The notes: generated by a model from the letters alone, not told the origin. Numbered from the stretch's first letter, positions 8,830-18,040 are shown. The stretch: DNA of 64,000 bases from an uncultured Saprospiraceae bacterium (GCA_905480605.1 CAJQRD010000013.1:1-64000), one strand, 5' to 3'. Translations and numbers: made by a program.

Positions 8830-9215
8830 AACTTTAAATAATATCTCTAATCCTCGTGGTATTTTTACTAGTACACAACCTCACTAGCAGCCCTTAACGT
8901 ACCGTTAGAATAAAAAGAACTGGTAAAGAAGACAAAAAAACAGAGTTTGTAAAATAAATAAACAATATTTTTTTAATGGTGAACCTACTATAAGTACGAT
9001 TTAAGACTTATGGCCCTAAATTACTTCAAGCATTCAAAAGTCAATGAAAGAAAAAGAACCTGAATCCTAGAAGGAGTTAACATCCAAGACTAATCTTTTA
9101 TTTCTGTCGTTCAGATATCCAGTAATGTACACTTAACAATCATAAACAGAATAAAATTTGGATATTCAGGCCTTTTTTCAACAAGGGACCCCTCTCTGGC
9201 AGAGCTTATTTGCCT
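8830..9215. other. Gene-free stretch between ankyrin and NUDIX genes
   Basis: 386 bases with stops in all frames and no RNA motif I recognise. It must hold the promoter of the ankyrin gene and the transcript end of the NUDIX gene. A weak imperfect inverted repeat (GAATATCC near 9160 and GGATATC near 9115) is not convincing as a terminator. Confidence 0.5.
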
Positions 9216-9638
9216 TTACTTAAAATAAAACACCTTCTCAAGATATGCTTTAACCGCCAAGGCACTTGCTTCGAAGTGAGGCTGGGGCAAGTTGTAAGGA
9301 TCACACCAAAGCCACATTTCACACTTATGTGGTTCCATAACTTCTACTTGACCTTCAAATCTATCAACAAATAAGTTTATAGAGACCGCATGTACCTTTT
9401 CTGTTTTAAAAGTCTCTAGGTTATTGACCACACTGTATACTTTCGGATTAAATATATACAAGCCCGTCTCTTCTTTCACTTCCTTAATGGCCGCTTCTTC
9501 AAAACTTTCACCCAATTCTAAGTGTCCTCCTGGAATCGAATAAAATGGAGAGTGACTCCCTTTTCTTTTTCCAACTAGAATTTTTCCTTCACCGTTTTTA
9601 ATCAACACACCTACGCCTACCTTTGGTCGTTTTTGCAT
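9216..9638 (-). CDS. NUDIX hydrolase
   Basis: 140 residues with a clear Nudix box, GGHLELGESFEEAAIKEVKE followed by ETGL (about 37-60), matching Gx5Ex7REUxEExGU except for Lys in place of the Arg. NUDIX enzymes hydrolyse nucleoside diphosphates linked to another moiety. The pattern near the N-terminus (VGVGVLIKNGEGKILVGKR) resembles MutT/ADP-ribose-type members, but the substrate cannot be told. It follows the peroxidase gene by 23 bases in a leftward group. Confidence 0.88.
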   Translation of the reverse strand: MQKRPKVGVGVLIKNGEGKILVGKRKGSHSPFYSIPGGHLELGESFEEAAIKEVKEETGLYIFNPKVYSVVNNLETFKTEKVHAVSINLFVDRFEGQVEVMEPHKCEMWLWCDPYNLPQPHFEASALAVKAYLEKVFYFK

Positions 9639-9661
9639 TTTTTTATTTTAAATATATAGGT

Positions 9662-10887
9662 TTATTCTGAAAAGGGATCGCTCCATTTTTCATTTTCATA
9701 AACATCATTTCCACTAAGTGTTTTTAGAAACGCAATCACTGCAAGTTTTTCTCCTTCAGTCATATTCAGCTGTTGTCCTCCGCCTCTACATAATCTTCCG
9801 TCTAAATTATTATTACCTCTAGTTTCAATACTATTGTAATGGTCTAGCACCGCCTCTAAGCTTTCAAAGTCTCCATTGTGCATCAGTTGACCATTCAGCT
9901 CACCAGCTGGATTAAACAGATCTCTTAAAGTTGGCGATCTCGTTATTGTTAAATCTGTTGTGCCGTCAGCGGCCAAAACAACACCATTGTTTTCAGAATT
10001 AGGTGAAATGTCAAATTCATTTGCTCTGTGACAACCTTGACAACCTAAACCCCTCCAATTCTAATACCCGATTGACCTTGAAACATTGCGCTTTCCGAGA
10101 ACAATTTTTTGCCTTGATTTTCTAATACTGTAAAGTTTGGAAATTGCTGGTTGCTATTATTCACCAATGCACGCCCTTCGTCATACTTGCTATCATATGA
10201 TTGAATGCTTCTGACAAATTGTGCTAAAGCTTCTTGCATTCTATTTTCAGAAATTAATTCATCCCCAAAAGCGTTTGTAAACAGCTGTCTATAATACAAT
10301 TCATTATACAACTTTACTGTCAAATCATTTATTCCTGGGTTACCACCTGTACCACTAAACCCCATCTCGATATGGTCCCGAATTGGCATTGTCGTTTGTT
10401 GTTCTAGGTTATCTGCTCGCTCATCCCAAAAGAATTTTCTCTCATCTGAAAACCTTGCATTTACCAAGCGCATAGAGTGTCTTCCCGTCTCTCCATTTAC
10501 ACCCTCACTTAATCTTCTATTATCGCCAAAGGCCAATTCTTGTTTATGACAAGAAGCACATGAAACGGAGTTGTCAACAGAAAGCTTTTTATCATAAAAT
10601 AATACTCTTCCCAATGTTGCACCAGCATCTGTTATTTCATTTCCCCTTGTATTGTCTTTATCAATATAATTCGGTGTAGCTTGATTCGAATAATCATAAC
10701 CAAACTCTAGGCCGGGAATTGCGTTAATACCAAGTTGTTGCTGCCCTTCGTCATCTGTATTCGTATCCATTGTATGAGTTGTATCAACACCTAGTTCTTC
10801 CGTGTGGTCGGTCTGCTCTAAATCTGTTTGACAAGACGTAACCAATAAAACCATGGCGATACTGAATATATAGTGTTTGCTTATCAT
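9662..10887 (-). pseudogene. Di-heme cytochrome c peroxidase (MauG/CcpA family), split by a frameshift
   Basis: Two frames together make a normal-length enzyme of about 408 residues. The upstream frame (10887 to 10045) has a lipoprotein-like signal (LLVTSCQ), the first heme site SVSCASCHKQELAFGD and the typical FFWDERADNLEQQ motif, ending GQSGIRIGGV-stop. The downstream frame picks up at the same spot, GLGCQGCHRANEFDIS, giving the second heme site, and ends at 9662. The switch falls at the run GGAGGGGTTTAGG (about 10048-10060); one extra G would restore the frame. The family reduces H2O2 or oxidises protein and cofactor substrates in the periplasm. This may be a recent mutation, a phase-variable tract or a sequencing error. 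Confidence 0.85.
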
Positions 10888-10956
10888 AATAATGCTTTTA
10901 AGTTTAAAGACAATTATTGCTTACACTATGTAAAGAGCTCCACTTTCCGTTTGTAC

Positions 10957-11904
10957 TTATAATTCTATCGTTTTTTTAAATTCCGCAACATTATATCCTT
11001 TAGATACTGCTGTTTTATAGGACTCGCTTCCTCTATTTAACAATGGATTGGTATGGTTCAAGTGTATAAAGTGAATTTTTTGGCGCTCTTTAACAGGAAG
11101 GCTATCAAATAGGTTCATGGTTTCAATAACAAACGGATGTGGTATTTCGGAAATATCCCTGTTGTTTATTTCTTGTGCATCATAAAACGTTGCATCTAAA
11201 AAAGCAATATCAACATTCGCAACCTCCTCAACAATAGACCTCCTCCATTTATTCCACTTGTCAATGTCTGGAATAAACAAAATGGTCTTAGTTGGACCAA
11301 ATATTTTAAATCCTACTGTTTCAGAGTATTCGTCCCTATGAGGAACCAAAATTGGTTGAATAGACAAGTTTTTAGAAATCGATACACGCGTATCATTCTG
11401 CAATTCTTTTAAATCAATGTTTCCAAGTGAAACCAATTGATCCCAAGGACCATTTTTTTCAAGAAAGTTTTTCATTGTTGGCATAACGTGAACGGGAACG
11501 TTTTTGCCTCCCAATGATTCTCTACCCAAGTACATCAATCCTGTATAATGACCAATGTGAGCATGAGTGATAAAAATACCATTTGGTTCTTCTGAATGTT
11601 GAAAATCAAAACTTTTGTTTAGTATTTTCATTTGTTCTGGCAAATCCGGGCTTGCCTCAATTAAAAATGTCTTTTGCTCTTCATAATCCACAAGCCCTAA
11701 TGAAACAACTTTCCGTCTTGCGTCTGGATTGTCAAATAGGTCAACACAACAATTTTTCTTACATCCTATATGTGGTGAGCCACCATCTTGAACTGTTCCC
11801 AAAACAATTACTGACGTCGAATCTATTAAAGCCGGACCCGTTTCTTCTACAATTTGAGAACAAGACAAAAGCCCAACCAACATAACACTATATAACTTCT
11901 TCAT
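10957..11904 (-). CDS. PqqB-like metallo-beta-lactamase-fold lipoprotein
   Basis: 315 residues. A lipoprotein signal with lipobox GLLSC (about 12-16) precedes a metallo-hydrolase fold. The opening VLGTVQDGGSPHIGC followed by two Cys (KKNCC), and HAHIGHYTGL (metal-binding HxHxxH in the slightly altered form HAHIGH), follow the PqqB pattern. PqqB acts in the maturation of pyrroloquinoline quinone, reported as a hydroxylase on the peptide-derived precursor. No pqqA, C, D or E is nearby, so the true substrate is open. The gene precedes the MauG-like peroxidase by 69 bases on the same strand. Confidence 0.82.
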   Translation of the reverse strand: MKKLYSVMLVGLLSCSQIVEETGPALIDSTSVIVLGTVQDGGSPHIGCKKNCCVDLFDNPDARRKVVSLGLVDYEEQKTFLIEASPDLPEQMKILNKSFDFQHSEEPNGIFITHAHIGHYTGLMYLGRESLGGKNVPVHVMPTMKNFLEKNGPWDQLVSLGNIDLKELQNDTRVSISKNLSIQPILVPHRDEYSETVGFKIFGPTKTILFIPDIDKWNKWRRSIVEEVANVDIAFLDATFYDAQEINNRDISEIPHPFVIETMNLFDSLPVKERQKIHFIHLNHTNPLLNRGSESYKTAVSKGYNVAEFKKTIEL

Positions 11905-12003
11905 TTATATTTTTAAGTCAACGTTAAGATAAAATTTATAATATAAATTTCATCACTTATTTAACTGTTTACATTGTCATAAATTATCATTTTCTTTACA
12001 CCC

Positions 12004-13218
12004 ATGAATGTTGCAGTTATCGGAGGTGGTGCGGGAGGTTTTTTTGCTGCTATAAACGTTAAAGAAAATTACCCTAATGCTCAGGTTACAATTTTTGAAA
12101 AAACCAAAAAGGTACTTTCAAAGGTCAAAGTATCGGGTGGCGGAAGATGTAATGTAACCAATGCTTGTTTATCTATTTCAAAACTATGTGATGCTTACCC
12201 CCGTGGAGGAAAGAAGCTAAAAAAACCATTCAAAGATTTTTATACGAAGGATTGTATAGAATGGTTCGAGTCTCGTGGTGTGCCGCTTGTTGTGCAAGAA
12301 GACAACCATGTTTTTCCACAATCACAAGATTCACAAAGCATCATTGATTGTTTTTTAAGTGCGTGCTCGAAGTTCAAAATAAACATAGAGCTTGGTTCCG
12401 CTATTGAAAAAATAGAACCCACTGGCAACAAATATCAATTGCATTTCCGTAAAAGTAATACAGCTTCTGAGTTATTCCACAAAGTAATTATTGCAACTGG
12501 TGGGTCACCTAAACGAGAAGGTTTAAAATGGTTGGAAGACATGGGCCATAAAATCGAAGAGCCTGTTCCTTCTCTGTTTACTTTCAACATGCCCAATGAA
12601 AACATAACCAAGCTTATGGGAGTCGTTGTTGAAAAAACATTAGTTTCTGTTCAGGGTACCAAGTTAAAATCAGATGGCCCTCTACTGATCACCCACTGGG
12701 GGATGAGTGCTCCAGCAATAATAGTTTTGTCTGCTTTTGGCGCACGGGTTCTGCATGATCTAAATTATGAATTTAAAACGCAAGTCAACTGGGTCAACGA
12801 AGTCAATAATGAAGTTGTAAAAGGAAACCTATTGGCAATAATTGACAATCATGCACAAAAACAATTGAGCAATTTCAGACCTTATGATTTACCTGATCGT
12901 TTGTGGCAATACCTCTTAACCAAAAGTGAAATAGCTCTAGATAAAAAGTGGTCTGAGTTGGGTAAGAAAGGTATCAATAAGTTGGTTACTTTATTAACCA
13001 ACGACGTTTATGATGTAAAAGGTAAAACCACATTCAAAGAAGAATTTGTGACTTGCGGGGGTGTAAGTTTAGATAGTATTGATATGAAAACAATGCAAAG
13101 CAAGGTGTGCAAAAACATTTACTTCACAGGTGAGGTCATGGATATTGATGGTATTACTGGAGGTTATAATTTTCAAGCAGCCTGGACTACAGCATTTATT
13201 GCTGCTAAATTAAAATAG
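12004..13218 (+). CDS. NAD(P)/FAD-dependent oxidoreductase, HI0933/YhiN family
   Basis: 404 residues. The N-terminal dinucleotide-binding motif VIGGGAGGFFAAI (about 5-17) is followed by the family signature KVKVSGGGRCNVTN (about 40-53). The C-terminus has the expected FAD-contact segment FTGEVMDIDGITGGYNFQAA. The family (BaiN/YhiN-like) has few experimentally known members and the substrate is unknown here. The decarboxylase gene starts 9 bases after its stop, so the two probably form an operon. Confidence 0.9.
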   Translation: MNVAVIGGGAGGFFAAINVKENYPNAQVTIFEKTKKVLSKVKVSGGGRCNVTNACLSISKLCDAYPRGGKKLKKPFKDFYTKDCIEWFESRGVPLVVQEDNHVFPQSQDSQSIIDCFLSACSKFKINIELGSAIEKIEPTGNKYQLHFRKSNTASELFHKVIIATGGSPKREGLKWLEDMGHKIEEPVPSLFTFNMPNENITKLMGVVVEKTLVSVQGTKLKSDGPLLITHWGMSAPAIIVLSAFGARVLHDLNYEFKTQVNWVNEVNNEVVKGNLLAIIDNHAQKQLSNFRPYDLPDRLWQYLLTKSEIALDKKWSELGKKGINKLVTLLTNDVYDVKGKTTFKEEFVTCGGVSLDSIDMKTMQSKVCKNIYFTGEVMDIDGITGGYNFQAAWTTAFIAAKLK

Positions 13219-13227
13219 TCGTTTGTT

Positions 13228-14625
13228 ATGAGCAAGATTCAAGAGAAGTTATTCAAAGAAATAAAAGATGACTCTCTGTTTGAGAAATCATTAAGTTATA
13301 GTAAGGAATACATTGCTAAGATTTTTGATCGAGATGTTTATCCTTCTGACCAAGCGATCAAAGATCTTGATGTTTTTGATTCAGCTCTACCGGTTGATGG
13401 GCTTGATGGGCATCATTTGATTGAACACCTCAACACATTCGGTTCCCCAGCCACAAACGCTCAGTTAGGTGGTAGGTACTTTGGTTTTGTAAATGGCAGT
13501 GCTGTTCCTGCGGGTATCGCTGCCAAACAATTGGCTACGACTTGGGATCAAAACAGTGGTCTACAAATTATATCTCCAATCTGTGCCAAGTTAGAATCCG
13601 TTGTCGAAAAGTGGATTAATAAACTCTTTGACCTTGATGATAAGTGTGTCTCGGGTTTTGTAACAGGTACTTCTGCTGCTAACTTTTGTAGCCTTGCCGC
13701 AGCGAGATATCGAATATTAAAAAACCAAGGTTGGGATGTCAATAAGAAAGGTCTTTGGAATGCTCCAAGAGTCAGAATTGTTGCTGGCAAGCAGGCCCAC
13801 TCCTCCGTTCTAAAAGCAGTTAATATGAATGGCTTTGGGCAAGAATCTATTGAATGGGTCGATGTTGATCATCAGGGTAGAATGCTTGTTGACTCCTTAC
13901 CAGCGCTAGATAACACATGCCTCGTTTTATTACAGGCTGGCAATGTCAACAGTGGCGCATTCGATGATTTCGATAATATTTGTACCCTAGCGAACAACGC
14001 TGGTTCCTGGGTACATATTGATGGTGCTTTTGGACTTTGGGCTCAGTGTTCATCTTCATTAAAACACTGGACTAACGGTATCGCAAAAGCGGATTCACTA
14101 GCAGTAGATGGTCACAAGACATTAAACACCCCTTATGACTGTGGTATTGTAATTTGTAAAGACAAAGATGCGCTAAGTTCTGCCATGCATATGTCTGCCT
14201 CATATATCATGCAGAATCAAGAACGGGATGGAATGTATTATACGGCTGATATGTCTAGGCGTTCCAGAGTGATTGAATTGTGGGCAACAATTTGCAGCCT
14301 AGGTATTCATGGAATAGATGAAATGGTAACCAGCATGCATGAAAAAGCAAATCTGTTTGCTGATCTTCTTAGCAGTGCTGATGGGTTTACCGTTCTCAAT
14401 GAAATAGACTTTAATCAGATTGTTGTCTGTTGCAATTCAGATGAATTAACAAGTCAGGTTATGCAACACATACAACAAAGTGGCGATTGTTGGGTTGGTC
14501 ATGCAATGTGGAAAAACAAAAGAGTTATTCGAATTAGTATTTGTTCTTGGGCTACAACAAAAGACGATATAAATCGGTCGTTCAATGCTTTTAAAACGGC
14601 TCTTGAACATTGTACCACTTCTTAA
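13228..14625 (+). CDS. PLP-dependent decarboxylase (group II family)
   Basis: 465 residues of aminotransferase fold type I. The cofactor-binding lysine is in SLAVDGHKTLNTPYDCG (His-Lys pair typical of group II amino acid decarboxylases). The upstream VHIDGAFGLWA carries the Asp that contacts the pyridine nitrogen, and GFVTGTSAANFCSL is the phosphate-binding loop. Known members act on glutamate, aromatic amino acids, 2,4-diaminobutyrate or aspartate; I cannot assign a substrate. It is probably cotranscribed with the flavoprotein upstream. The last 35 bases overlap the convergent HExxH-protein gene tail to tail. Confidence 0.87.
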   Translation: MSKIQEKLFKEIKDDSLFEKSLSYSKEYIAKIFDRDVYPSDQAIKDLDVFDSALPVDGLDGHHLIEHLNTFGSPATNAQLGGRYFGFVNGSAVPAGIAAKQLATTWDQNSGLQIISPICAKLESVVEKWINKLFDLDDKCVSGFVTGTSAANFCSLAAARYRILKNQGWDVNKKGLWNAPRVRIVAGKQAHSSVLKAVNMNGFGQESIEWVDVDHQGRMLVDSLPALDNTCLVLLQAGNVNSGAFDDFDNICTLANNAGSWVHIDGAFGLWAQCSSSLKHWTNGIAKADSLAVDGHKTLNTPYDCGIVICKDKDALSSAMHMSASYIMQNQERDGMYYTADMSRRSRVIELWATICSLGIHGIDEMVTSMHEKANLFADLLSSADGFTVLNEIDFNQIVVCCNSDELTSQVMQHIQQSGDCWVGHAMWKNKRVIRISICSWATTKDDINRSFNAFKTALEHCTTS

Positions 14626-15358
14626 TGTCCTCATAAACAACTTCTGGGCTTAAACTTGTGTCATTGATGATATCTTTAACCGTCATTTTTTTTACCTCAA
14701 TTAAATACTCAACAATTAATCTGGACTTTAAATAAAATCTAGGACTATAGTTTCCATATGTTGTTTTCAGCCATACACCATTAGAGTTTTCTATGCTCAC
14801 CATTAAATCAAGAATAGATTGGTGTTGTTCTTTGCGTTTTGGAGCATAAGAAATATACTCCGAATAGCCTTCATTGATCCATGACTGTGTTTTCATAAAC
14901 CCTAAGGTCGAATACTCAGGATACATTTGGCTGTGTACACATTCGTGAGTAATTACTTGGACAAGGTTTAGTTTTTCTAAATCACCATACCCCTTAATAA
15001 GCCAGCCAGACTTAAAGTCTGGTTCGGCGTTATAAATATGAGAATCAAACTTTGAAGATGCCATGTTTTTCATACCCAAAAACTCTATGACTTTTGAATA
15101 AGAAGTAGCCTTCACAAAAAACAACTTAAACTTCTGGTCAGGGCTATAGAATTCACTTCTTTTCAAATTCAACAGAACTGAATCTAATGTGTTTTTAACA
15201 AAAGTGTTTTCTTGAATTTTGGAATTGGAATAGATGTCAAACTGTTGATAAGAATGTGTTTTCTTTATATACAATTGCGGAAACTGAACAGATGCAAAAG
15301 CTAATAAAAATAAAGCGACACAAACAATAACAGCGTTGGTGATTACTTTCTTTTTCAT
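14591..15358 (-). CDS. Membrane-anchored putative zinc metallopeptidase (HExxH protein)
   Basis: 255 residues. One N-terminal membrane segment (about 6-24) is followed by an extracytoplasmic domain. The motif VITHECVHSQMYPEY gives HExxH, and WINEGYSEYIS downstream supplies a likely third ligand Glu, as in gluzincins of the peptidase MA group. The family is not otherwise recognised and the substrate is unknown. Its 3' end overlaps the decarboxylase gene by 35 bases on the opposite strand. The VOC gene ends 12 bases upstream of its start, so both may share a transcript. Confidence 0.7.
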   Translation of the reverse strand: MKKKVITNAVIVCVALFLLAFASVQFPQLYIKKTHSYQQFDIYSNSKIQENTFVKNTLDSVLLNLKRSEFYSPDQKFKLFFVKATSYSKVIEFLGMKNMASSKFDSHIYNAEPDFKSGWLIKGYGDLEKLNLVQVITHECVHSQMYPEYSTLGFMKTQSWINEGYSEYISYAPKRKEQHQSILDLMVSIENSNGVWLKTTYGNYSPRFYLKSRLIVEYLIEVKKMTVKDIINDTSLSPEVVYEDIKKWYNVQEPF

Positions 15359-15370
15359 TTATTAAAATGA

Positions 15371-16051
15371 TTAATCACTAAAAATAAAAAAACCAAAACC
15401 CCCTGGGTCTCTTACAATTATATTATCTACTATACCCTCTGGATTAAAGTGAGATATTTCCTCTGTTATTGTAATGCCAGTTTTTCTAATTCCTTCAATA
15501 ATTGAAATGTTTTGGGTGCCGTTAAAATATGTCAAGGATGGATTGAAAAACAAATGTGGACAAGCCATTGGCTTCATCAAACTAATCGAGTCTCCTGATG
15601 TATTAGAAAGCGCAACCCAACCTTGTTCTACATCTCCCATTGTTACTTCAAAGCCCAATGCTTTCCAAACCTTAAGGGACTTTTCCATATCTGGGGTTTC
15701 CAAACTTACTCCAGCAAAACTTCCTAAAAGTGATGGCTCGTTTTTGGATGATTCATACTTGGGTTTTTTACTCTGGTCAACTAAAGTAATACGCATTCCG
15801 CTAGGTTCACTAAATACGTTTTTTGATGCCCCGTAAAATTTATTCTCCTTTTGCAATTCATTAATAATAGCCTCCTTGTTTTGAACATATAATTTTACTC
15901 CCGCCCTCGTAGTTCGTTCACTGTTAATTAAGACTACAACTGACCCATCTGATACAACTGCATTTTCATCTTCCTGAAGAACCTGAAAGTTTAGTTTTAT
16001 ATAAAATTCGATACTTTCCAATAAGTTTGGTGTTGGCGTTTCAACTATCAT
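15371..16051 (-). CDS. VOC (glyoxalase/bleomycin-resistance) superfamily protein, two modules
   Basis: 226 residues with two vicinal-oxygen-chelate modules. The first opens with IVETPTPNLLESIEFYIKLN (residues 2-21). The second opens near residue 130 with GVSLETPDMEKSLKVWKALG and closes with VRDPGGFGFFIFSD. The fold supports metal-dependent lyases, dioxygenases and binding proteins, so no reaction can be named. It directly precedes the HExxH protein gene (12 bases). Confidence 0.78.
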   Translation of the reverse strand: MIVETPTPNLLESIEFYIKLNFQVLQEDENAVVSDGSVVVLINSERTTRAGVKLYVQNKEAIINELQKENKFYGASKNVFSEPSGMRITLVDQSKKPKYESSKNEPSLLGSFAGVSLETPDMEKSLKVWKALGFEVTMGDVEQGWVALSNTSGDSISLMKPMACPHLFFNPSLTYFNGTQNISIIEGIRKTGITITEEISHFNPEGIVDNIIVRDPGGFGFFIFSD

Positions 16052-16127
16052 TGTTAATGTTTATTTCTTATCTAAATCACTTAAATATAAACACTTTAAT
16101 ACATTTTTACACATTGACTAAAAAAAG

Positions 16128-16153
16128 CCGACACTTTCGTGCCAGCTTTTTTC
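16128..16153. terminator. Bidirectional terminator hairpin
   Basis: Read on the minus strand, AAGCTGGCAC-GAAA-GTGTCGGCTT forms a 10 bp stem (with two G-T pairs) closed by a GAAA tetraloop, flanked by A-runs on one side and T-runs on the other. It lies between the dockerin protein gene and the VOC gene, both leftward, and so ends the dockerin transcript. Confidence 0.8.
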
Positions 16154-16236
16154 GCGACTAAGCTGTACTAAACCATCAACTAGTTTAAAGTAATTAAATA
16201 ACAAATTTTATATTCTTAAGTTACTTATTTATACTT

Positions 16237-17349
16237 CTAATTTGCTGCAGAGCCATTTACATCTCCTATCTTAATTGCTTTTACCCTTAAAGATTGTAAA
16301 GGAAATTCTGATTTTGCAAAGTTTAACCCTTTTGAAACATCTGCTTCATTTATAAAAATCCAAGACGGAGAAAATGGCAATGAAGGAACAATGCCTAGAA
16401 TTAGTTTTCTCATAGTCAATATATCAACAGCCGTTACTCTGCCATCATTGGTAAGGTCAGCTGCCAAAATATTGCATTCATTTGTAAAAGGAGTTATTCC
16501 CAAAATGTGTCTTTGTGTAATAACCATATCTAAGGTTGACACACCATTTAGTGGATCATCATTTCCAACGATATCAAGCATAATTTTAGATGTTGATTCA
16601 AGATCATTGTTCTCTGCGATACAATTCAAAAATCCAAGAAGGTTATTATTAATTGAGGAGCAGTTAGATAAATCTAAAGTATATCCGTTTTGATTTGTTG
16701 TAACATTCACCTCTTGCACTGACGTTGTTGTACCATGGCATGTTTCAATGTCTAAGATACTTACTGATCCACTTTCTAGTGTAGTAATTTTTAATACTTG
16801 AACAAAGGACGCCGTTTCTGAACTACACCAATCTATTGCAGTCCACGTTCTTACCACTTTATATGGTGCATTAACATTAGCCTGAATAATCTGATCCGCA
16901 TGAGCTATAGCTATTGAAGAACCACCAAAAAGTAAATCGTATGGTTCTGGTCTACTAAGAGAAATGTTTGGATCCAAGTCACCTGGCGCACCAACTGCTA
17001 ATTCGTATGTTGCTGCAGGCCATATTACGTCCGAAAGTTCTGCCTCGTTTACTGTTATTTCTTGAATACAGAAAGCCGTATTTGTTGTGTTGTTTTCAGT
17101 AGCAACATACTTTAATGTAATGGTTTGACCATCACAGTTTGAGTCTATGACTGTTACTTGTTTATCTACCGTGTGTTGTCCACTGACAGAATTTACCACT
17201 GCGTCACCATAAGATTCATAATCTTGATCTAGGTTAAATAAGTCTACTGTTAGGTCGGCAGGGCACTGTATAGTAACCTGGGCTTTTGAAGGATTCAAAA
17301 AGGCGAATAATGCTAATATTGAGAGTATGGTTGTTTTCATAATTACCAA
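16237..17349 (-). CDS. Secreted protein with C-terminal dockerin-like repeats
   Basis: 370 residues with a Sec signal peptide (TTILSILALFAFLNPSKAQ). A repeat-like extracellular region follows, where phrases such as KVVRTWTAIDWCSSE recall HYR-like modules of Saprospira-group surface proteins. The C-terminal part has two Ca-binding dockerin loops, AADLTNDGRVTAVDILTMRK and IKIGDVNGS. The protein ends right after the second loop, without the type IX sorting domain seen in the larger protein at 58.4 kb, with which it shares style. Function is unknown; it is possibly a cell-surface or matrix component. A terminator lies about 85 bases downstream. Confidence 0.75.
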   Translation of the reverse strand: MVIMKTTILSILALFAFLNPSKAQVTIQCPADLTVDLFNLDQDYESYGDAVVNSVSGQHTVDKQVTVIDSNCDGQTITLKYVATENNTTNTAFCIQEITVNEAELSDVIWPAATYELAVGAPGDLDPNISLSRPEPYDLLFGGSSIAIAHADQIIQANVNAPYKVVRTWTAIDWCSSETASFVQVLKITTLESGSVSILDIETCHGTTTSVQEVNVTTNQNGYTLDLSNCSSINNNLLGFLNCIAENNDLESTSKIMLDIVGNDDPLNGVSTLDMVITQRHILGITPFTNECNILAADLTNDGRVTAVDILTMRKLILGIVPSLPFSPSWIFINEADVSKGLNFAKSEFPLQSLRVKAIKIGDVNGSAAN

Positions 17350-18040
17350 TTTGTTTTATAATAACTTAAGGCTATATTCCTTTAAAACTGCCGACTTTTG
17401 TGTCGTTTCATTATTAAGACGGCACAACATTACGATTCGTTGCAGTAAATATTTACAAAATGACAAATACCTTATGGTTTTATTGAAGAATTCTGGGTAA
17501 CGTCCAGTAAATAGGTGCATTTTCAAAAAGACCTGTCGCTATTCTGTAGCTTGTTTTAGATTAATATTCTTTTTTTATTCATGTTCCTCGTTACTTTAGG
17601 CTCACCAAAGGTGTTAAGTTCTCTATTTTATTTGTCAAAAAATAACGTTACACATGCAGGGCAAGCAATAGTTGTTTGGGTAAAAGTAAATACTTGGAAT
17701 TTAAAGAGAAAGTCTAGTATAGAGATTGGTTTTCTTATTGTCCTGGTCTTTCATTGGTTTTAAAGAAAAGCGCTTCTCTTTAACAATGCGAAACAAAACA
17801 TAGGTGCGCCGCACATTTCTTTAGCGTAAAGGTAAGCAACTTGCTGTACTAACTCTATGTCTCTACTCCGTAGCTTTGTTTTTTATTCTGTATGTTCTGT
17901 TTACATATTACTCCTCTGGAGCTTTTTCTATTTCAAGATCTGTTCGCCTTTGCTTACATCGAAGATCACTACACGAACTAAAGAAAAAAGGCCAACACAA
18001 TTGCGTTGGCCTCTATTATAAACATTTTATTATTTTGTAA
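17350..18040. other. Long gene-free stretch upstream of the dockerin gene
   Basis: About 690 bases between sdhB and the dockerin gene. The only open frame of note (17581-17763, rightward, 60 codons, hydrophobic end) shows no family resemblance and lacks a plausible promoter. The stretch ends with the sdh terminator. It contains the promoter of the dockerin gene and could hold a small RNA or a decayed gene, but I recognise none. Confidence 0.45.
17985..18014 (-). terminator. Terminator of the sdhCAB operon
   Basis: Read leftward, AGGCCAAC-GCAATTGT-GTTGGCCT forms an 8 bp stem followed by TTTTTTCTTT. It lies 27 bases after the sdhB stop codon and is a standard factor-independent terminator. Confidence 0.85.

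Noticed and set aside
10045-10064. Programmed ribosomal frameshift in the peroxidase gene
   Set aside because: The local sequence GGAGGGGTTTAGG does not present a canonical slippery heptamer in the right phase, and no strong downstream structure was seen. Mutation, G-run phase variation or error is simpler.
17581-17763. 60-codon rightward open frame between the dockerin gene and sdhB
   Set aside because: No start context, no promoter, no family resemblance and hydrophobic random-like composition; length is within chance for this AT-rich DNA.
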